A DNA stretch of 64,000 bases from Neurospora crassa OR74A. Lineage: Eukaryota > Ascomycota > Sordariomycetes > Sordariales > Sordariaceae. This document shows positions 43,113 through 53,544 of this stretch, one piece after another. The translations under genes were made by a program, and so were the position numbers. Where the stretch lies: contig NC_026505.1 of assembly GCF_000182925.2 (NCBI RefSeq), forward strand, positions 6,014,001 through 6,078,000, read 5' to 3'. The notes beneath the pieces were generated by a model. It saw only the letters and a program-made list of their open reading frames with translations, had not been told where the DNA came from and ran no database searches. Position 1 is the stretch's first letter, and each line of letters begins with the position of its first letter.

Positions 43113-44055
43113 CTCACAGCACCGATGTAACTCTGCAGCCCTACGACAACGACCTTCCAGAACGAGACACAGTGCCACCATTCTCCGTGGGGGGAACGAA
43201 GCCTAACCTCCACATACGCAGAGTCCTAGACCAGAACAGCCTTCTTTGCATCTTTCTCCCGCTGGGATCCTTCCCAAGTAGGCAACTGTGGACATGGCTT
43301 ACGGGCGGCGTACCGTTCCATCAGTTGATTGGGACCAGGGAGTCCTAAGACTACCTAGCATCGCGCGCACCGGCGTTGGCGTGGCTTTCCCTACTACGAG
43401 AAAACCAGGAGTGGAGAGTGGCCCCCAGTGTGCCTCCTCCCGACATTTTGGAACTGAGGCTCCAGAAAAGCCTTGACGAACGACAACAACTCGCGCCGCT
43501 CGGTTGAGACCGAGGTGGGGCCGCGATACTGGTAAGCCTAGGAGGCGTAGCCCCTCGATAAACTTCACCGTGCCGCGCTAACTTTATTTTGCCACAGTCA
43601 TGGGCACGGTGAGCCCCCATTCTGCGCGTCAATGAGGGCCCTAGTGCCAAATTTTTCCCCATTGGTGATGACCTCAGCACCGGGCCTCTCCATTGGTGGT
43701 CATCCCGACGGCACGGTGGTTTGGCAAGCGAATTGGTCGAGACTCGAATCGTGCGTGAGAGATGTACGTTCCGGATGGACTTCCAACTACATACCGTCGG
43801 CCTTAGCGAGAAACAATGGACCCCAAGATTCAGGGTGTCAACATCTGGGAGAGGGATGTGATGTAATACACGCTCGGTGTGTACATCACAGTGACAGTGC
43901 CCTCAGGCAGCGATTTGGGGGCTCTTCCCCATCAATCATCAGTCATGCTGCCTGGTTCTTACTGAGCGCAACTGCGAGGAGGACTGAGGCTTGGACAATG
44001 GTGGAGATCACACCGAGGGCACGTCTGGGATGGTGATAGGAGATGGACGAAGAGA

Positions 44056-44061
44056 TATAAG
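44056..44061 (+). promoter_or_regulatory. TATA-like box of GRSGYN precursor gene
   Basis: TATAAG, 171 bases before the ATG at 44227. Confidence 0.4.
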
Positions 44062-44226
44062 AGTCGATGCTGCTGGTCTTTGGAAGAGGTTCTCGATATC
44101 TTCAGCAGACATTTCAAGCTACACAAAGACAACAGCAACAGGAACAACAAGTCAACACCTACCTCAGTCTTTAAGCCCTCCGTCTCCCTTCACGACCAAC
44201 AACAATATCAGCAAACACTCATCACA

Positions 44227-44877
44227 ATGAAGAACATCATCCTCCTCACCGTCTCCCTTCTCGCGGCCTCCACCGCCGCACTACCTACTCCTCCCTCTTC
44301 CACCTCCAACTCTCTTTCTGCCAGCGACCCCGACTGCGGCCGAAGCGGCTACAACTGCGGAGACCCAGAGCCTTCTGACACTGCTGTCTTCATCACCGGC
44401 AGCGGCCGGAGCGGATACAACAAGGCCCGAGACCAACAGGCCGATATCGACAGTGGTCGGAGCGGCTATAACAAGCGCACTCCTTCAGGACGGAGCGGAT
44501 ACAATGACATCGGCGAAGAGGATGGCACCCACAAGGCCCGCCGCGATCAACAGGCCGATCCCGACAGTGGCCGGAGCGGATACAACAAACGTATTCCTTC
44601 AGGCCGGAGTGGCTACAACGGCGAAGAGAACGGCACCGTTTCCGTCACCAGCGGAAGAAGCGGGTACAACAAGCGCACTCCCAGTGGACGCAGCGGATAC
44701 AACGATGTCGGCGAAGATGATGGCGCTGTTTCTGCCACCAGCGGACGTAGCGGCTACAACAAGACCCGTGACCAACAGGCTGATGCCGACAGTGGTCGCA
44801 GTGGCTACAACAAGCGCACTCCAGGCTCTGGAAGGAGCGGGTATAACGAGGTGGAGGATGGTGTTGAGGGCAACTAA
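44227..44877 (+). CDS. Secreted repeat precursor with 11 GRSGYN units and Kex2-like sites
   Basis: 216 residues, no intron. Residues 1 to about 19 are a signal peptide (MKNIILLTVSLLAASTAALP). The rest holds eleven exact copies of GRSGYN, at residues 38, 60, 77, 88, 115, 126, 143, 153, 173, 190 and 202. Four are followed directly by KR; others by KAR or KTR, and KARR occurs once. Larger modules recur (DQQAD-x-DSGRSGYNKR-x-PSGRSGYN, then an acidic GE-rich spacer). The first copy is flanked by cysteines. Kex2 cuts after dibasic residues in the Golgi, so short peptides carrying GRSGYN should be released, as in Kex2-processed repeat proteins and dikaritin-type RiPP precursors. No UstY-type oxidase or protease gene is seen nearby. 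The unit does not resemble alpha-pheromones. The leader has a TATA-like box 171 bases upstream. Confidence 0.85.
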   Translation: MKNIILLTVSLLAASTAALPTPPSSTSNSLSASDPDCGRSGYNCGDPEPSDTAVFITGSGRSGYNKARDQQADIDSGRSGYNKRTPSGRSGYNDIGEEDGTHKARRDQQADPDSGRSGYNKRIPSGRSGYNGEENGTVSVTSGRSGYNKRTPSGRSGYNDVGEDDGAVSATSGRSGYNKTRDQQADADSGRSGYNKRTPGSGRSGYNEVEDGVEGN

Positions 44878-46920
44878 TTACCTTGTTGAGTGGACGGACG
44901 TTACAGGCGGCTTTTTGTCTTTTGGGTATTGGATTTTGAGGAGTTCAGTGACTGGTGTTAGAGTGTTTGTCTGATGGTTCAAGGCTGGTATCAAGGAGTT
45001 TGTATGGTGGTGGTTGTGTGCTTCTTGGATAGTGGTCTTTTTGGGGGGTAGAACCTTAGAGACGCCAGGCGGGGGCTGTACATATGTGAGATGTGGGGTT
45101 TGGCGGGTTGGCGATTGGTGTGGTTTGGTGTTGTGTTTTCCTTCTGCTACTTACCTACTTGTACTAAATCCTCTTAGAAATCTGTACATGTCACCTCACT
45201 ACTTTGATTTGTTTGAAGCAACCGTGAACGTATCATATGGACGGCAATAGTCCAAACTGTGATCTATCTTCCTACCTAGGTACTGTTGTGAGGCGCCTTT
45301 CGCCCATCGTGCGATGTCGGGGCTATAGCGGCTTCAGGGGCTTCAGCCGGCGCTTTCTACCTGGAGAACCATGCTCGTCCCCACCATCCAGTGGTCTCTC
45401 GTCGTGTTAGTGTTAACAAACACTAAGGACACTCAGCAAAATCTGGTCATTGTCTTAATACTCGCTGTGCCAAAATTGTGTTCAGTACCAGTACATGTTT
45501 CCTCTGCCAGCCCCGCGTTGTGCACTTGGATGCTCTTGCCTTGGAAGTTTCTTTTTGAGTCTTTCATGTGCATTGCCCTTATCGCCAATTTCTTACCTGC
45601 GGAGCCCACTTTGGGCAAAGGAAACCACGACTGCCCTGGCACCTAGTGGCAGGCTCAACTGGCAGAGTGGGGGCGAGGGGCGTTGAAGTGCCCGATGGAA
45701 ACCTCCCCCGCGCCTCCAATTTCTCCACACAACACCAATACAACAATCAACGTCCCACGTATCACAAAGTCATGAAAATGCCATCTATCTTTTTCTCTTT
45801 TTTTGTTTCTCTTTCGAATTCTCACTTGGTGGCCTCTCCCTTTTAAATCTGATGCACCATCCATGTTCCACAGTGTGTCCTACCTGACGGCCCGGCGGTA
45901 CCTGCATGCGGCACCAGCTCGCTCGAAAACCGGGCAGAGAAAGTTCGGACTCTCGCAGCCCCGCCGGAGTGAGGCGAGACGATGATGTGACATCTATATT
46001 CTTCTACCGATTGTTAGCCGCCCTTCAATTGTTCACGGGTGTTTAGCCCTCAGCCCTGTTTGTATGTTCATTGGCGCAAAGGGAGTTGAATGTAGCAGGT
46101 AGTTGGTGCTTGTATGTAGCCACCTTGGTACTATGCCCGAGTTTTTTATATGAGTCATTGCTAACGGGGTCATAGGTGTTACAGACTGCAAGAACATATG
46201 GTTGAGCTACCACCGATAGGCTGGTGCTGAGAAGAAGACTGGACATGTTCCTACGAAGAGATCCGAGCCCCTAGCCCCGGAGTCGAAGCCGGCTCCCCAC
46301 CGGACAAGACAAAAAAACAAAGTCACAGTTTTTCGGTGTGGCTGAGCATTCCCCTTACCTGTCGAGTTCGGTTTTGAGCGACATGATAACATTATTCCTG
46401 CAGTTTTCCAGGTCGAGTACTTCCCTTGTAGAGGTACCTACCCTCTGGCCTCGCAGAGAACATCGCGGGTGAACAAGTGTCATATTGGCCACTATCGTAA
46501 TGGTCTCAAGAGGGAGACTACATCAAGTCTGCACTATGATGTTGTTCTCCGTCCCGATGGCGTCAGCTTGTGCATGTCTCAAAGGCCTCACTTTCACACA
46601 AAATGCCTCAAAGTCACAGTCAATTTACATTCATTGACACATTACCAGCATTATACTTGAAGCTATTTTTCTATTTGCCCATTACTAGCTCTAGGTACCT
46701 ATACGCACCAGCTTGTGAAGTCTTCTCTATGTCTTGAGGCCTTCGTACTGTCGACACGTATCTAGGTAAGCTCTTCGGCGGGAGGCTGCCTTCTAGTTGC
46801 ATTCATCTTTCATGTCCTTCCATTTTCTCAATCAAACGTCCCTTGCGTGTCAGTTACATTCTCCCTATTTTGTATTATTCGTACAGCATGAGCAAATTTT
46901 CCGTCTCCGAATCCTCTCTT
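44878..46920. other. Intergenic region
   Basis: No gene recognised in 2 kb. It holds GGTACC palindromes near 45897, 46433 and 46694. Short open frames lack motifs. Confidence 0.5.
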
Positions 46921-48353
46921 TCATGAAGAAGTAGGCATCCGACCTTCAACCTGGCACTTAACGACCCTCCACTTGAGGTCAGTCCTCTCCGCCCGAGTCG
47001 CTGGCGGATTAACAACCATCAATTCGACTCTCTTGAGACTAGCAGGAAGCTTGGTGCGGGCCGCCTCAACGAGCTTGCCATCGTCGCCTAATGGCACGAT
47101 GAAATCGGTACCTCCGAGAGCCATCAAGGGCACCTTGAGGTATCTCAGCTTACCCATCTCCGGCAAGCAATCAAGCATTCCCAAGAAGCCAAACCGGGCC
47201 TTCATACCATAGGCAGAAGGACGGTGCCAGCCCATCACAAGAACTTCTAGAGTTTTCTTGTATGCACGCAGGATGTCGTTCCAGTTGAGGGGTTCGACTG
47301 TTGCAGAATTGCCGTTGGCTTCGGCGGTGGCCCTGTTGTCCGAATATTGAATCATCTTGTCGAAGTCGTCGATAAGCTTGAGCTCGCGCAACTTCGTGTT
47401 TGTTCTCAACCAATCGAAAAAGACTTCGATGGTAAACAAATCGTACGGTAGTTCAGACTCAACCCTGTTTCCTACCAGGGTGAGCCGCTCGATCGAGGGC
47501 GGGCAGCCGGTTGGGTAGCCTGGCACGTGGTTCTTGAGGTTGGTCAGGGAGTAAAGAGCCCCAAAGTCGAGAGTTAGGGACTTGAGTTGTAACGGACAAT
47601 TGGTTAGAAGGCTGGAGTACATGAGGGTGTTTGGGGCAATTTGGTCGGCGGCCTGTGGTTCTCCAGCATGGCGTCTTGGCTCACCAAAGCAGAAACGAGT
47701 AGCTACGAGGCGGGGACAGAGTTGCACGGCCGCCGGGAGAACTTGATCCTCTATGGTGTGAAAGTTCACACCGGTTTCGCCGACGATCTGGATCATCAAA
47801 TTGCCCCATTCTGAAGGATCACTTCCGGTGAGAGTGTCGATGGCGCTTATGAGCGTTTGGCGAAGAAAGCTGTGCTCGGGAAGAGCACCGGCTATGGGAG
47901 TCGAGAGAACAGGGTAGAGATTGCGCATGAAGCTTGCCATTACAAGGGGCTGGGGCCGGACGAATCTGATGGGTAGTGGGCGCATATGATCTGTAATGCG
48001 AGCTACGAAGTAGCGGACGTAGTGCCTGTTTTGGGATACAGGATGAGGCTTCGTGTGAAGCGCATGAGATCATCAGTGGTCTTGACGACGGCGACTCGGA
48101 ACAGGGCGCGCTGAGCCGGGTAGGCTAAGCTCGTGGAAGTAAGCGCCAGTGAGCGAAGGTCCTGGTAGTGTGGTTCCCATGCATTTGAGGCCGCTGAATC
48201 GACGATGTTTTCGGTGAATTGATCAGGTTGCTCGGTTGGGGAGAGGATGGCAATGTCGCCGCAGAACTCGGCTATTCTCTCAAGCACCCCCTGCGGGAGT
48301 TGCTCAAGTGATGACCATCCCTTCTGGGATGGTAGTTGTTGGTTGGGCGTCAT
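46921..48353 (-). CDS. F-box-like paralog 1, frame broken once
   Basis: ATG at 48353 opens 116 codons with an F-box-like start (LEQLPQGVLERIAEFCGDIA, LRSLALTSTSLAYPAQRALF). The frame is lost in an A run (plus-strand TTTT at 48029-48032) and resumes one base over, running to 46921. Comparison with the intact paralog at 50588-52000 shows that the two parts join without loss of residues (LYPK, then NRHYVRYFVA against LYPS, NRRYVRCFVA), so this is one gene with a net one-base loss or an assembly error in a homopolymer. The C-terminal part has leucine-rich-like strands (LKSLTLDFGAL, ERLTLVGN, LEVLVMGW). Likely an SCF-type substrate receptor if functional. Confidence 0.75.
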
Positions 48354-49439
48354 TGGAGAAGGCGACTTTGATTGGATCTCTGTGCGATGTTGGATCGTGG
48401 TCTCCCTGGATGCCGTTCCGCGTGAATTGTTCGAGGCAAGTTCTGAAAGAACGGCTGCCAGTTAGCTCGGACAATGTCCAAGGTAGACTTTCGAACGTTG
48501 AAGACAAAGAAGGAGCAATTCAAAATTTAGGTACCTCTATATACGAGGTACGAATTAGGTCCAGATTGAGACTGCGACTGGATGGTCGATCTTCGTGTCG
48601 GCCAGAGATATCGGACTTTTTAACTCTTATTCTTTTCTTCGATATAATTTCTAAAATTATCCCATAAATGCGCGTTGTAGGGAGTTGCGTGGTTGATTGC
48701 CTTCCTTGGTGCAGATGAAGGTGAGGTGGTGTTTTGTTAACAGAAGGAAATTGGCGAAGACGGCCCTCAGGGGTATTAAATAGTATCGGATCCATTGTCT
48801 CGGCCAGTAAGGTGATCCTATCAACCTTAAGTGCTAGTGAAGTGGAATGGACTGCACACGATGTGCCCGGATGTGAATAGCCTCAAACCTTAACTCCGGC
48901 TGGCCCGTGGAGCCGGCTAGTAGCGGTTTTAGGTTCAACCATATAAGTTACTACACGCATTTACTCATAATCAAAGGTTCCGGATTGTCTAATGCGAGCC
49001 TGTAGTCGGCGGTGGAAGGAAAGTAATAGTCTATAAGACTTTGATTGGTGGATTGTTATTCTGAACTGGTGAGAATTCAACTACTAAGGATCTAACTTTA
49101 TAACTCATATTCTTTCTGAAAAGGACTAAAAGGTAAGATTCCAGAGAACTACGACGATTGGGGATGTTGGTAATACGCAGGATGTAAAAGTCTAGATATT
49201 AGAGGGTGCAATAGGTCGCATGGATTCTGATGTGTAGTATTTAACCGTAGGTTACGGTAGTAAACCGTCAGTTATCCTAAACAACCAACCAACACCTTTA
49301 CCTACGACTATAAACCAAGTGCAGCAGCCTAGAACGAAGATCGCAATATAAATATGTATGATACTTAGTCTATTATATCTCTTGGGCACGGGCCACAAGC
49401 CCGACGCGTCAGGTTTGTGGCCCGTGCACCTAAGTACAG
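48354..49439. other. Intergenic region, partly RIP-like
   Basis: Promoter side of the previous gene, then sequence with raised TA content toward 49 kb; GGTACC at 48530-48535. No gene recognised. Confidence 0.45.
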
Positions 49440-50250
49440 ATACTAACGAAGCTAGAGGTGAAGGGGTCTTACAAACATTCTTACATCTCTACTACCGGCA
49501 ACTCTATTTCTCCCTTTGCGGAATATAATATAATACCCTATTTAGATAAACTACTTTCGCAGGTTACACCCAAGCTATCTATTTATTATTTCAAACTTTC
49601 GGTAAATCTTACTCGATAAATGCTCTGCCTGCATCGTCCTCAAATATTACCGACCTCTGTGCCTACAAGGCCAGGTACTACAACCGGAGTTCGATAACCC
49701 TCCACGTCACCGACGTTATTCCTCCGGTGCTGCCGCGCCGCAAAGGATTCATAACTATGACATTGATCTTCCTCCACTGAAGAGGAAGTCCAGTCCGCAT
49801 GAACCGGGTAACCTCCCAATCCTCTACATGCGGAGGGAGACTATACTCTCTACCGCTTAGAGCATTGAGAGGCACTTGGATTTTATAAAGCTTCGTTATA
49901 TCGACCAGACAGTCGAGCGTTTTAGAACGCCCAAAGCGCGCCTAGGGGACGGTGGTAAAATAGTAGTACCAATCTAATACTAAGACTTTCGGTATTTTCG
50001 TGGATGTTATTCCTTATGCATTGTTGTAAGTAAGTGCTAAAGAGGCAAGGACTAGGTACACAGTTAGTTCCGGTGAGGTAGTGCTAAGGTAGACTGTCGA
50101 ATATGGATAATAAAGATAAAGTGACGAATAATATATATACCTCTTAAAACGATTTTAGGCTCTGATTGACATAGAGACTATCACTCGACGGTTGATGATT
50201 GTTGTCTCCCTATTACCGGCAACTCATTTTGCCAAAAGTTTAGGGGAAAG
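49440..50250 (-). pseudogene. Relic of a third F-box-like paralog
   Basis: A 65-codon minus-strand frame (49678-49875; MPLNALSGREYSLP...) matches the C terminus of the paralog at 50588-52000 (APLHALGSAEFGLPL...TWRVVEF). The adjoining sequence to about 50 kb, and the flank at 49490-49560, also align by eye with 50580-50900 and 50410-50480. The copy is shortened, TA-enriched and interrupted. It lies between the two better copies in the same orientation, so a tandem triplication with a decayed middle copy is likely; the TA drift is compatible with RIP. Confidence 0.65.
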
Positions 50251-50587
50251 ATAATTAATTGCTTGAATTTACAAGAGCCGAAGAGACGGGCGTTAGCCCA
50301 TCCCTTGATACTAGTAGTTTAGACATATGTTTAGGGCGAATTGCAGTGGTCAGCTCGGGGCACTGGTTACCCGCAGTGACCAGATTCCTCGTATAACCAC
50401 CTACATACATACAACATCCAACACATTTCTCCCCTCGCGGGACAGTATAAAATACCCTGTCCAAGTAACTTCTCCATCCTTCACCATTCAGAGCCAAGCT
50501 ACCAGCCAATTGTCCGGGGCTCTCGGTGGATGCTACTCGATGAACCTCTACCCACACCGTCTCGATATAGCCTTAAGTCCTGTGCCG

Positions 50588-52000
50588 TTAATAGCTGGGA
50601 CTACTTTGAAACTCGACAACCCTCCAAGTCAGAGGCGTTCTCTCCCCGTCGCTGTCAGGTTCAGTTGGGTCTATGACCATCACCTCCAATTTCTGCCACT
50701 GAGGGGGCAGTTCAGCTCGTATGGACCATGTAACTTCCGAATCCTCTGCGCCCAGAGGGAGACCGAATTCAGCACTTCCAAGAGCATGGAGCGGCGCTCC
50801 AAGATAGCGTAGCTTCTCCATTTTCGCGAGACAATCCAACATGCCAGAGTGTCCATACCGCGCCTGCGAGATGGCTCTCCATGGACCGTACGGATCCATG
50901 ACCAACACTTCGAGGGTGTTGCGGTACTTGAGGAGGAGGGAGTTCCAGTTCTCCCGCGGGGGTTGAAAGGGTCGAAACCGTTTGTAACTTACCAGCTTAT
51001 CGAATCCATGAAGCATACGCAGTTGACGCAGCTTATTGTTCGTGCTGAGAAATCTGGCGAAGATGGTAAGATCAAACAGATGATAAGACAGTACCGAATC
51101 CAGTGTTTTGTTGCCCACGAGTGTAAGCCGCTCCACGGAAGGGGGCAATCCGATCTGGTAACCGGAGACATAGCGCCTTATATTTGTGAGTGAAAGAAGG
51201 GCGCCGAAGTCGAGTGTTAGAGACTTGAGCTGTAGGTTGTGGTGGTTGTCGAGGAGTGTTGCGTAGATGGGAGGATTCTCGACCGGTTGGGTTGCCGGCG
51301 CCGGTCGTTCCGTATGACGTTGTGGCAAGCCGAAGCAGACGCGACTCGCTGTTAACTTTGGACACAGCTGGATAGTGGTCGTGAGGAGCTGGTCCTCAAG
51401 GATGTGCAAATTGACAACCGTAGAGTCAATAATGGGAAGCGTGATTCTGAGTCTGTCTTGTCTCAGAAGAGCCTGGAAAGTTTCCTGCAAAAGCGGAACT
51501 GTCCGGTGGAAAAAACTATTCTGAGGGAGGCCCTGGACAGCAGTGGTGGGCAAGATGGGATATAGATAATACAGGAACTCACCCAGCACCAGAGGGTGAG
51601 GAGCGATAAACCGATGAGGCAAAGGACGCGGATGGTCGTCGAGCATGGCCACAAAACAGCGGACGTAGCGTCGGTTGCTTGGATAAAGCAGTAAGCTGTG
51701 CAGAAGGCGCACTAGGTGGCCGGTGGTCTTGACTATGGCAACCTTGAAGAGGGCGCGCTGTGCCGGGTTGGTGAAAGTCTTGGACGTAAGTGCCAGTGCT
51801 TGGAGATCCCTGTACGCTGGCTGCCAGGTGTTTGACGTCGCCGAGTCTAGGTATGGATGAATGACATCGTGAAGGAACGTGTCTCTCTGTTCGTTTGGTG
51901 AGATGCTAGCGACGTCGCCGCAGAACTCGGCAATCGTCTCGAGCACTTCCTGGGGAAGTGCTTCCAGGGTTCGTTGTTGACATGGAGTGTTTGACTCCAT
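50588..52000 (-). CDS. F-box-like paralog 2, intact
   Basis: ATG at 52000-51998, 470 residues, uninterrupted. The N terminus carries an F-box-like block (LEALPQEVLETIAEFCGDVA, LQALALTSKTFTNPAQRALFKV). The central and C-terminal parts have leucine-rich-like strands (LKSLTLDFGALLSL, ERLTLVGNK, LRQLRMLHGF, LEVLVMDPYG). It is close to the gene at 46921-48353 over its whole length and serves as the reference for that broken copy and for the relic between them. The role is probably target recognition by a ubiquitin ligase; target unknown. Confidence 0.8.
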   Translation of the reverse strand: MESNTPCQQRTLEALPQEVLETIAEFCGDVASISPNEQRDTFLHDVIHPYLDSATSNTWQPAYRDLQALALTSKTFTNPAQRALFKVAIVKTTGHLVRLLHSLLLYPSNRRYVRCFVAMLDDHPRPLPHRFIAPHPLVLGEFLYYLYPILPTTAVQGLPQNSFFHRTVPLLQETFQALLRQDRLRITLPIIDSTVVNLHILEDQLLTTTIQLCPKLTASRVCFGLPQRHTERPAPATQPVENPPIYATLLDNHHNLQLKSLTLDFGALLSLTNIRRYVSGYQIGLPPSVERLTLVGNKTLDSVLSYHLFDLTIFARFLSTNNKLRQLRMLHGFDKLVSYKRFRPFQPPRENWNSLLLKYRNTLEVLVMDPYGPWRAISQARYGHSGMLDCLAKMEKLRYLGAPLHALGSAEFGLPLGAEDSEVTWSIRAELPPQWQKLEVMVIDPTEPDSDGERTPLTWRVVEFQSSPSY

Positions 52001-53125
52001 TGCCGGCGGTAAATTGGGGTTTCGATTTATGGAGTATTGGCTCTTATATTCAGCTAGTGCGAAGAAAAATGATCAGCTCCGAAACAGGAATCACCGAGAA
52101 GCAAGGAGAAACCTACCTGGTCGACTGTTGGGCGGATTTCGATGGCTCAAGGGCTGATGGTCGGTCGGTGGGGCGAGTTTGTGAAATCTGAAGAATGCAA
52201 TTCTGTTCACTCGTACAGGTCTGCACAATGACGCACGAGATATGGTCCAGGGTTAATGCAAATTCGTCGCAGGATTGAGGAAAGTAGTCGACAGTCGTCG
52301 GTTTGTCCAGTGAAAAAGGGTGACTGTCTGCGACAGTTGTCGCCGTGTCACAAACTGTTTCCCGCTCGATTTGTGAGTAGAAGGCGCGTCGTTGGAGGGA
52401 GTTCTGTGGTTGATGTTGCACTCCCTAGAAGAAATCCAAGGTGGGCGGATGGAGGTATTGAGAGGAAAAAGTTGGCAGGAGGGGCAGCCAGCGGCCGGAC
52501 AATCAAATAAAAACCCGTCGCCAATGCAGTGAAGTGCACCAGACCCGAACCTTTTCGGTCGGTGAAGGGGGTTCGGCCGGGGAAGGTGCGGGAGCAAGTT
52601 ACTGTGAAGTGTCCGGCACGGTCCCACTCCCGGCCGGCTCTTGCCGCCGTACACGTCTAGTTCGCGGCCGGCAACTATCCATCTCAGGTTCAATTATTCA
52701 CGGAAAGGAACGGAGGACCGTCGGGCAGTGTCGCCCGGGCGTCCACAGCGACCTGTTTAACACTGCCGTTGCCAAGAATCATGGTTGTCATAGTCGAAAG
52801 AAGTAGCTACTTCTACTGCTGGTAGCAACATGTCTTACAGAAAGCCGGCAAGGCCTGTGGTTGAGCCCGAGGTCAATCGAGGCAATGCCTGAATCATGGC
52901 TACGGCGGGGTTTGTTACGGGTGAACAGCAAAAAGATGACCATCGAGGGAGAAAACAAAGCCAGATTCGAATCCCCCGAGGCATGTTCTTGGGGCATGAG
53001 AATAGCGGTGGACTTGAAGACGGCGACTGAATAGGTACGCGACAAAAGGTGTAGTAAATACTATAGTTAATAGAAGAGTGAAGGAGGGGGGGAGAGACAA
53101 GGGTTGCAGGGAGCAGGACAACATC
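52001..53125. other. Intergenic region at the island's right edge
   Basis: Ordinary composition, short open frames without motifs, no gene recognised. Confidence 0.5.
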
Positions 53126-53544
53126 TGTTGATATATGTAGGAGGGGGCAGCAATGTTTGCACCGTATCTACTTGGTATGAAGAAATCCAAGATACAGGAA
53201 TCACCTCAACATGTTGACGCAAGTGGTGCAAACTTGGAGTGTTTATTTGCTTTCATAGTTGTCCTGATCTGTGCCTTCAACCAGCGCATGCTACTTCTAC
53301 CGGGGTATAGCTCCGCAGTTTTCACCCTCTTGGCTGTCTTTCCATTCTGAGGCAAGTGTTGTTGAAGCCATCACCAGTTCTTGGCTTCTCTTAGCATTAG
53401 TGGATACGATCCACACCTGGCTACCCTGTATATAAGTCGGATTTCATCCTCCTTTCCTCATCTTTCTTCTCTTTCTCAATCAATCAAGACTTTCACCACT
53501 ATAATATCGTTCCCCGTAATCACTCCCTTTCGTATAGTTCAACA
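53126..53544 (+). mobile_element. Putative Copia LTR of ordinary composition
   Basis: Begins TGTTGA and ends TCAACA, perfectly inverted termini as in Copia LTRs. It has a TATAAG box near 53430 with a pyrimidine-rich leader, and is followed by GGTTATAAGCCC, which could be a primer-binding site. A second TGTTGA at 53212 is an alternative left end. Unlike the internal region that follows, it shows little sign of RIP. The partner LTR is outside the window or lost, so the call is provisional. Confidence 0.45.

Larger units (their letters stand above)
41374..44226. other. Long intergenic region with microsatellites
   Basis: No convincing gene; open frames are short, overlapping on both strands and without motifs. 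It holds GGTACC palindromes at 42059-42064 and 42645-42650, a (GCC)7 run, a (GT)n run and a TATA-like box at 44056-44061 for the next gene. Confidence 0.5.

Noticed and set aside
43632-44036. 134-codon frame upstream of the GRSGYN precursor
   Set aside because: No motif or codon-use signal, and it overlaps the probable promoter of the precursor.
44227-44877. Reading the GRSGYN precursor as an alpha-type mating pheromone gene
   Set aside because: Sordariomycete alpha pheromones have a W/C-bounded core (QWCR...CW type); GRSGYN has neither.
46255-46305. tRNA-like B-box (CTTCGACTCC on the minus strand)
   Set aside because: No matching A-box, acceptor stem or proper T-arm pairing.
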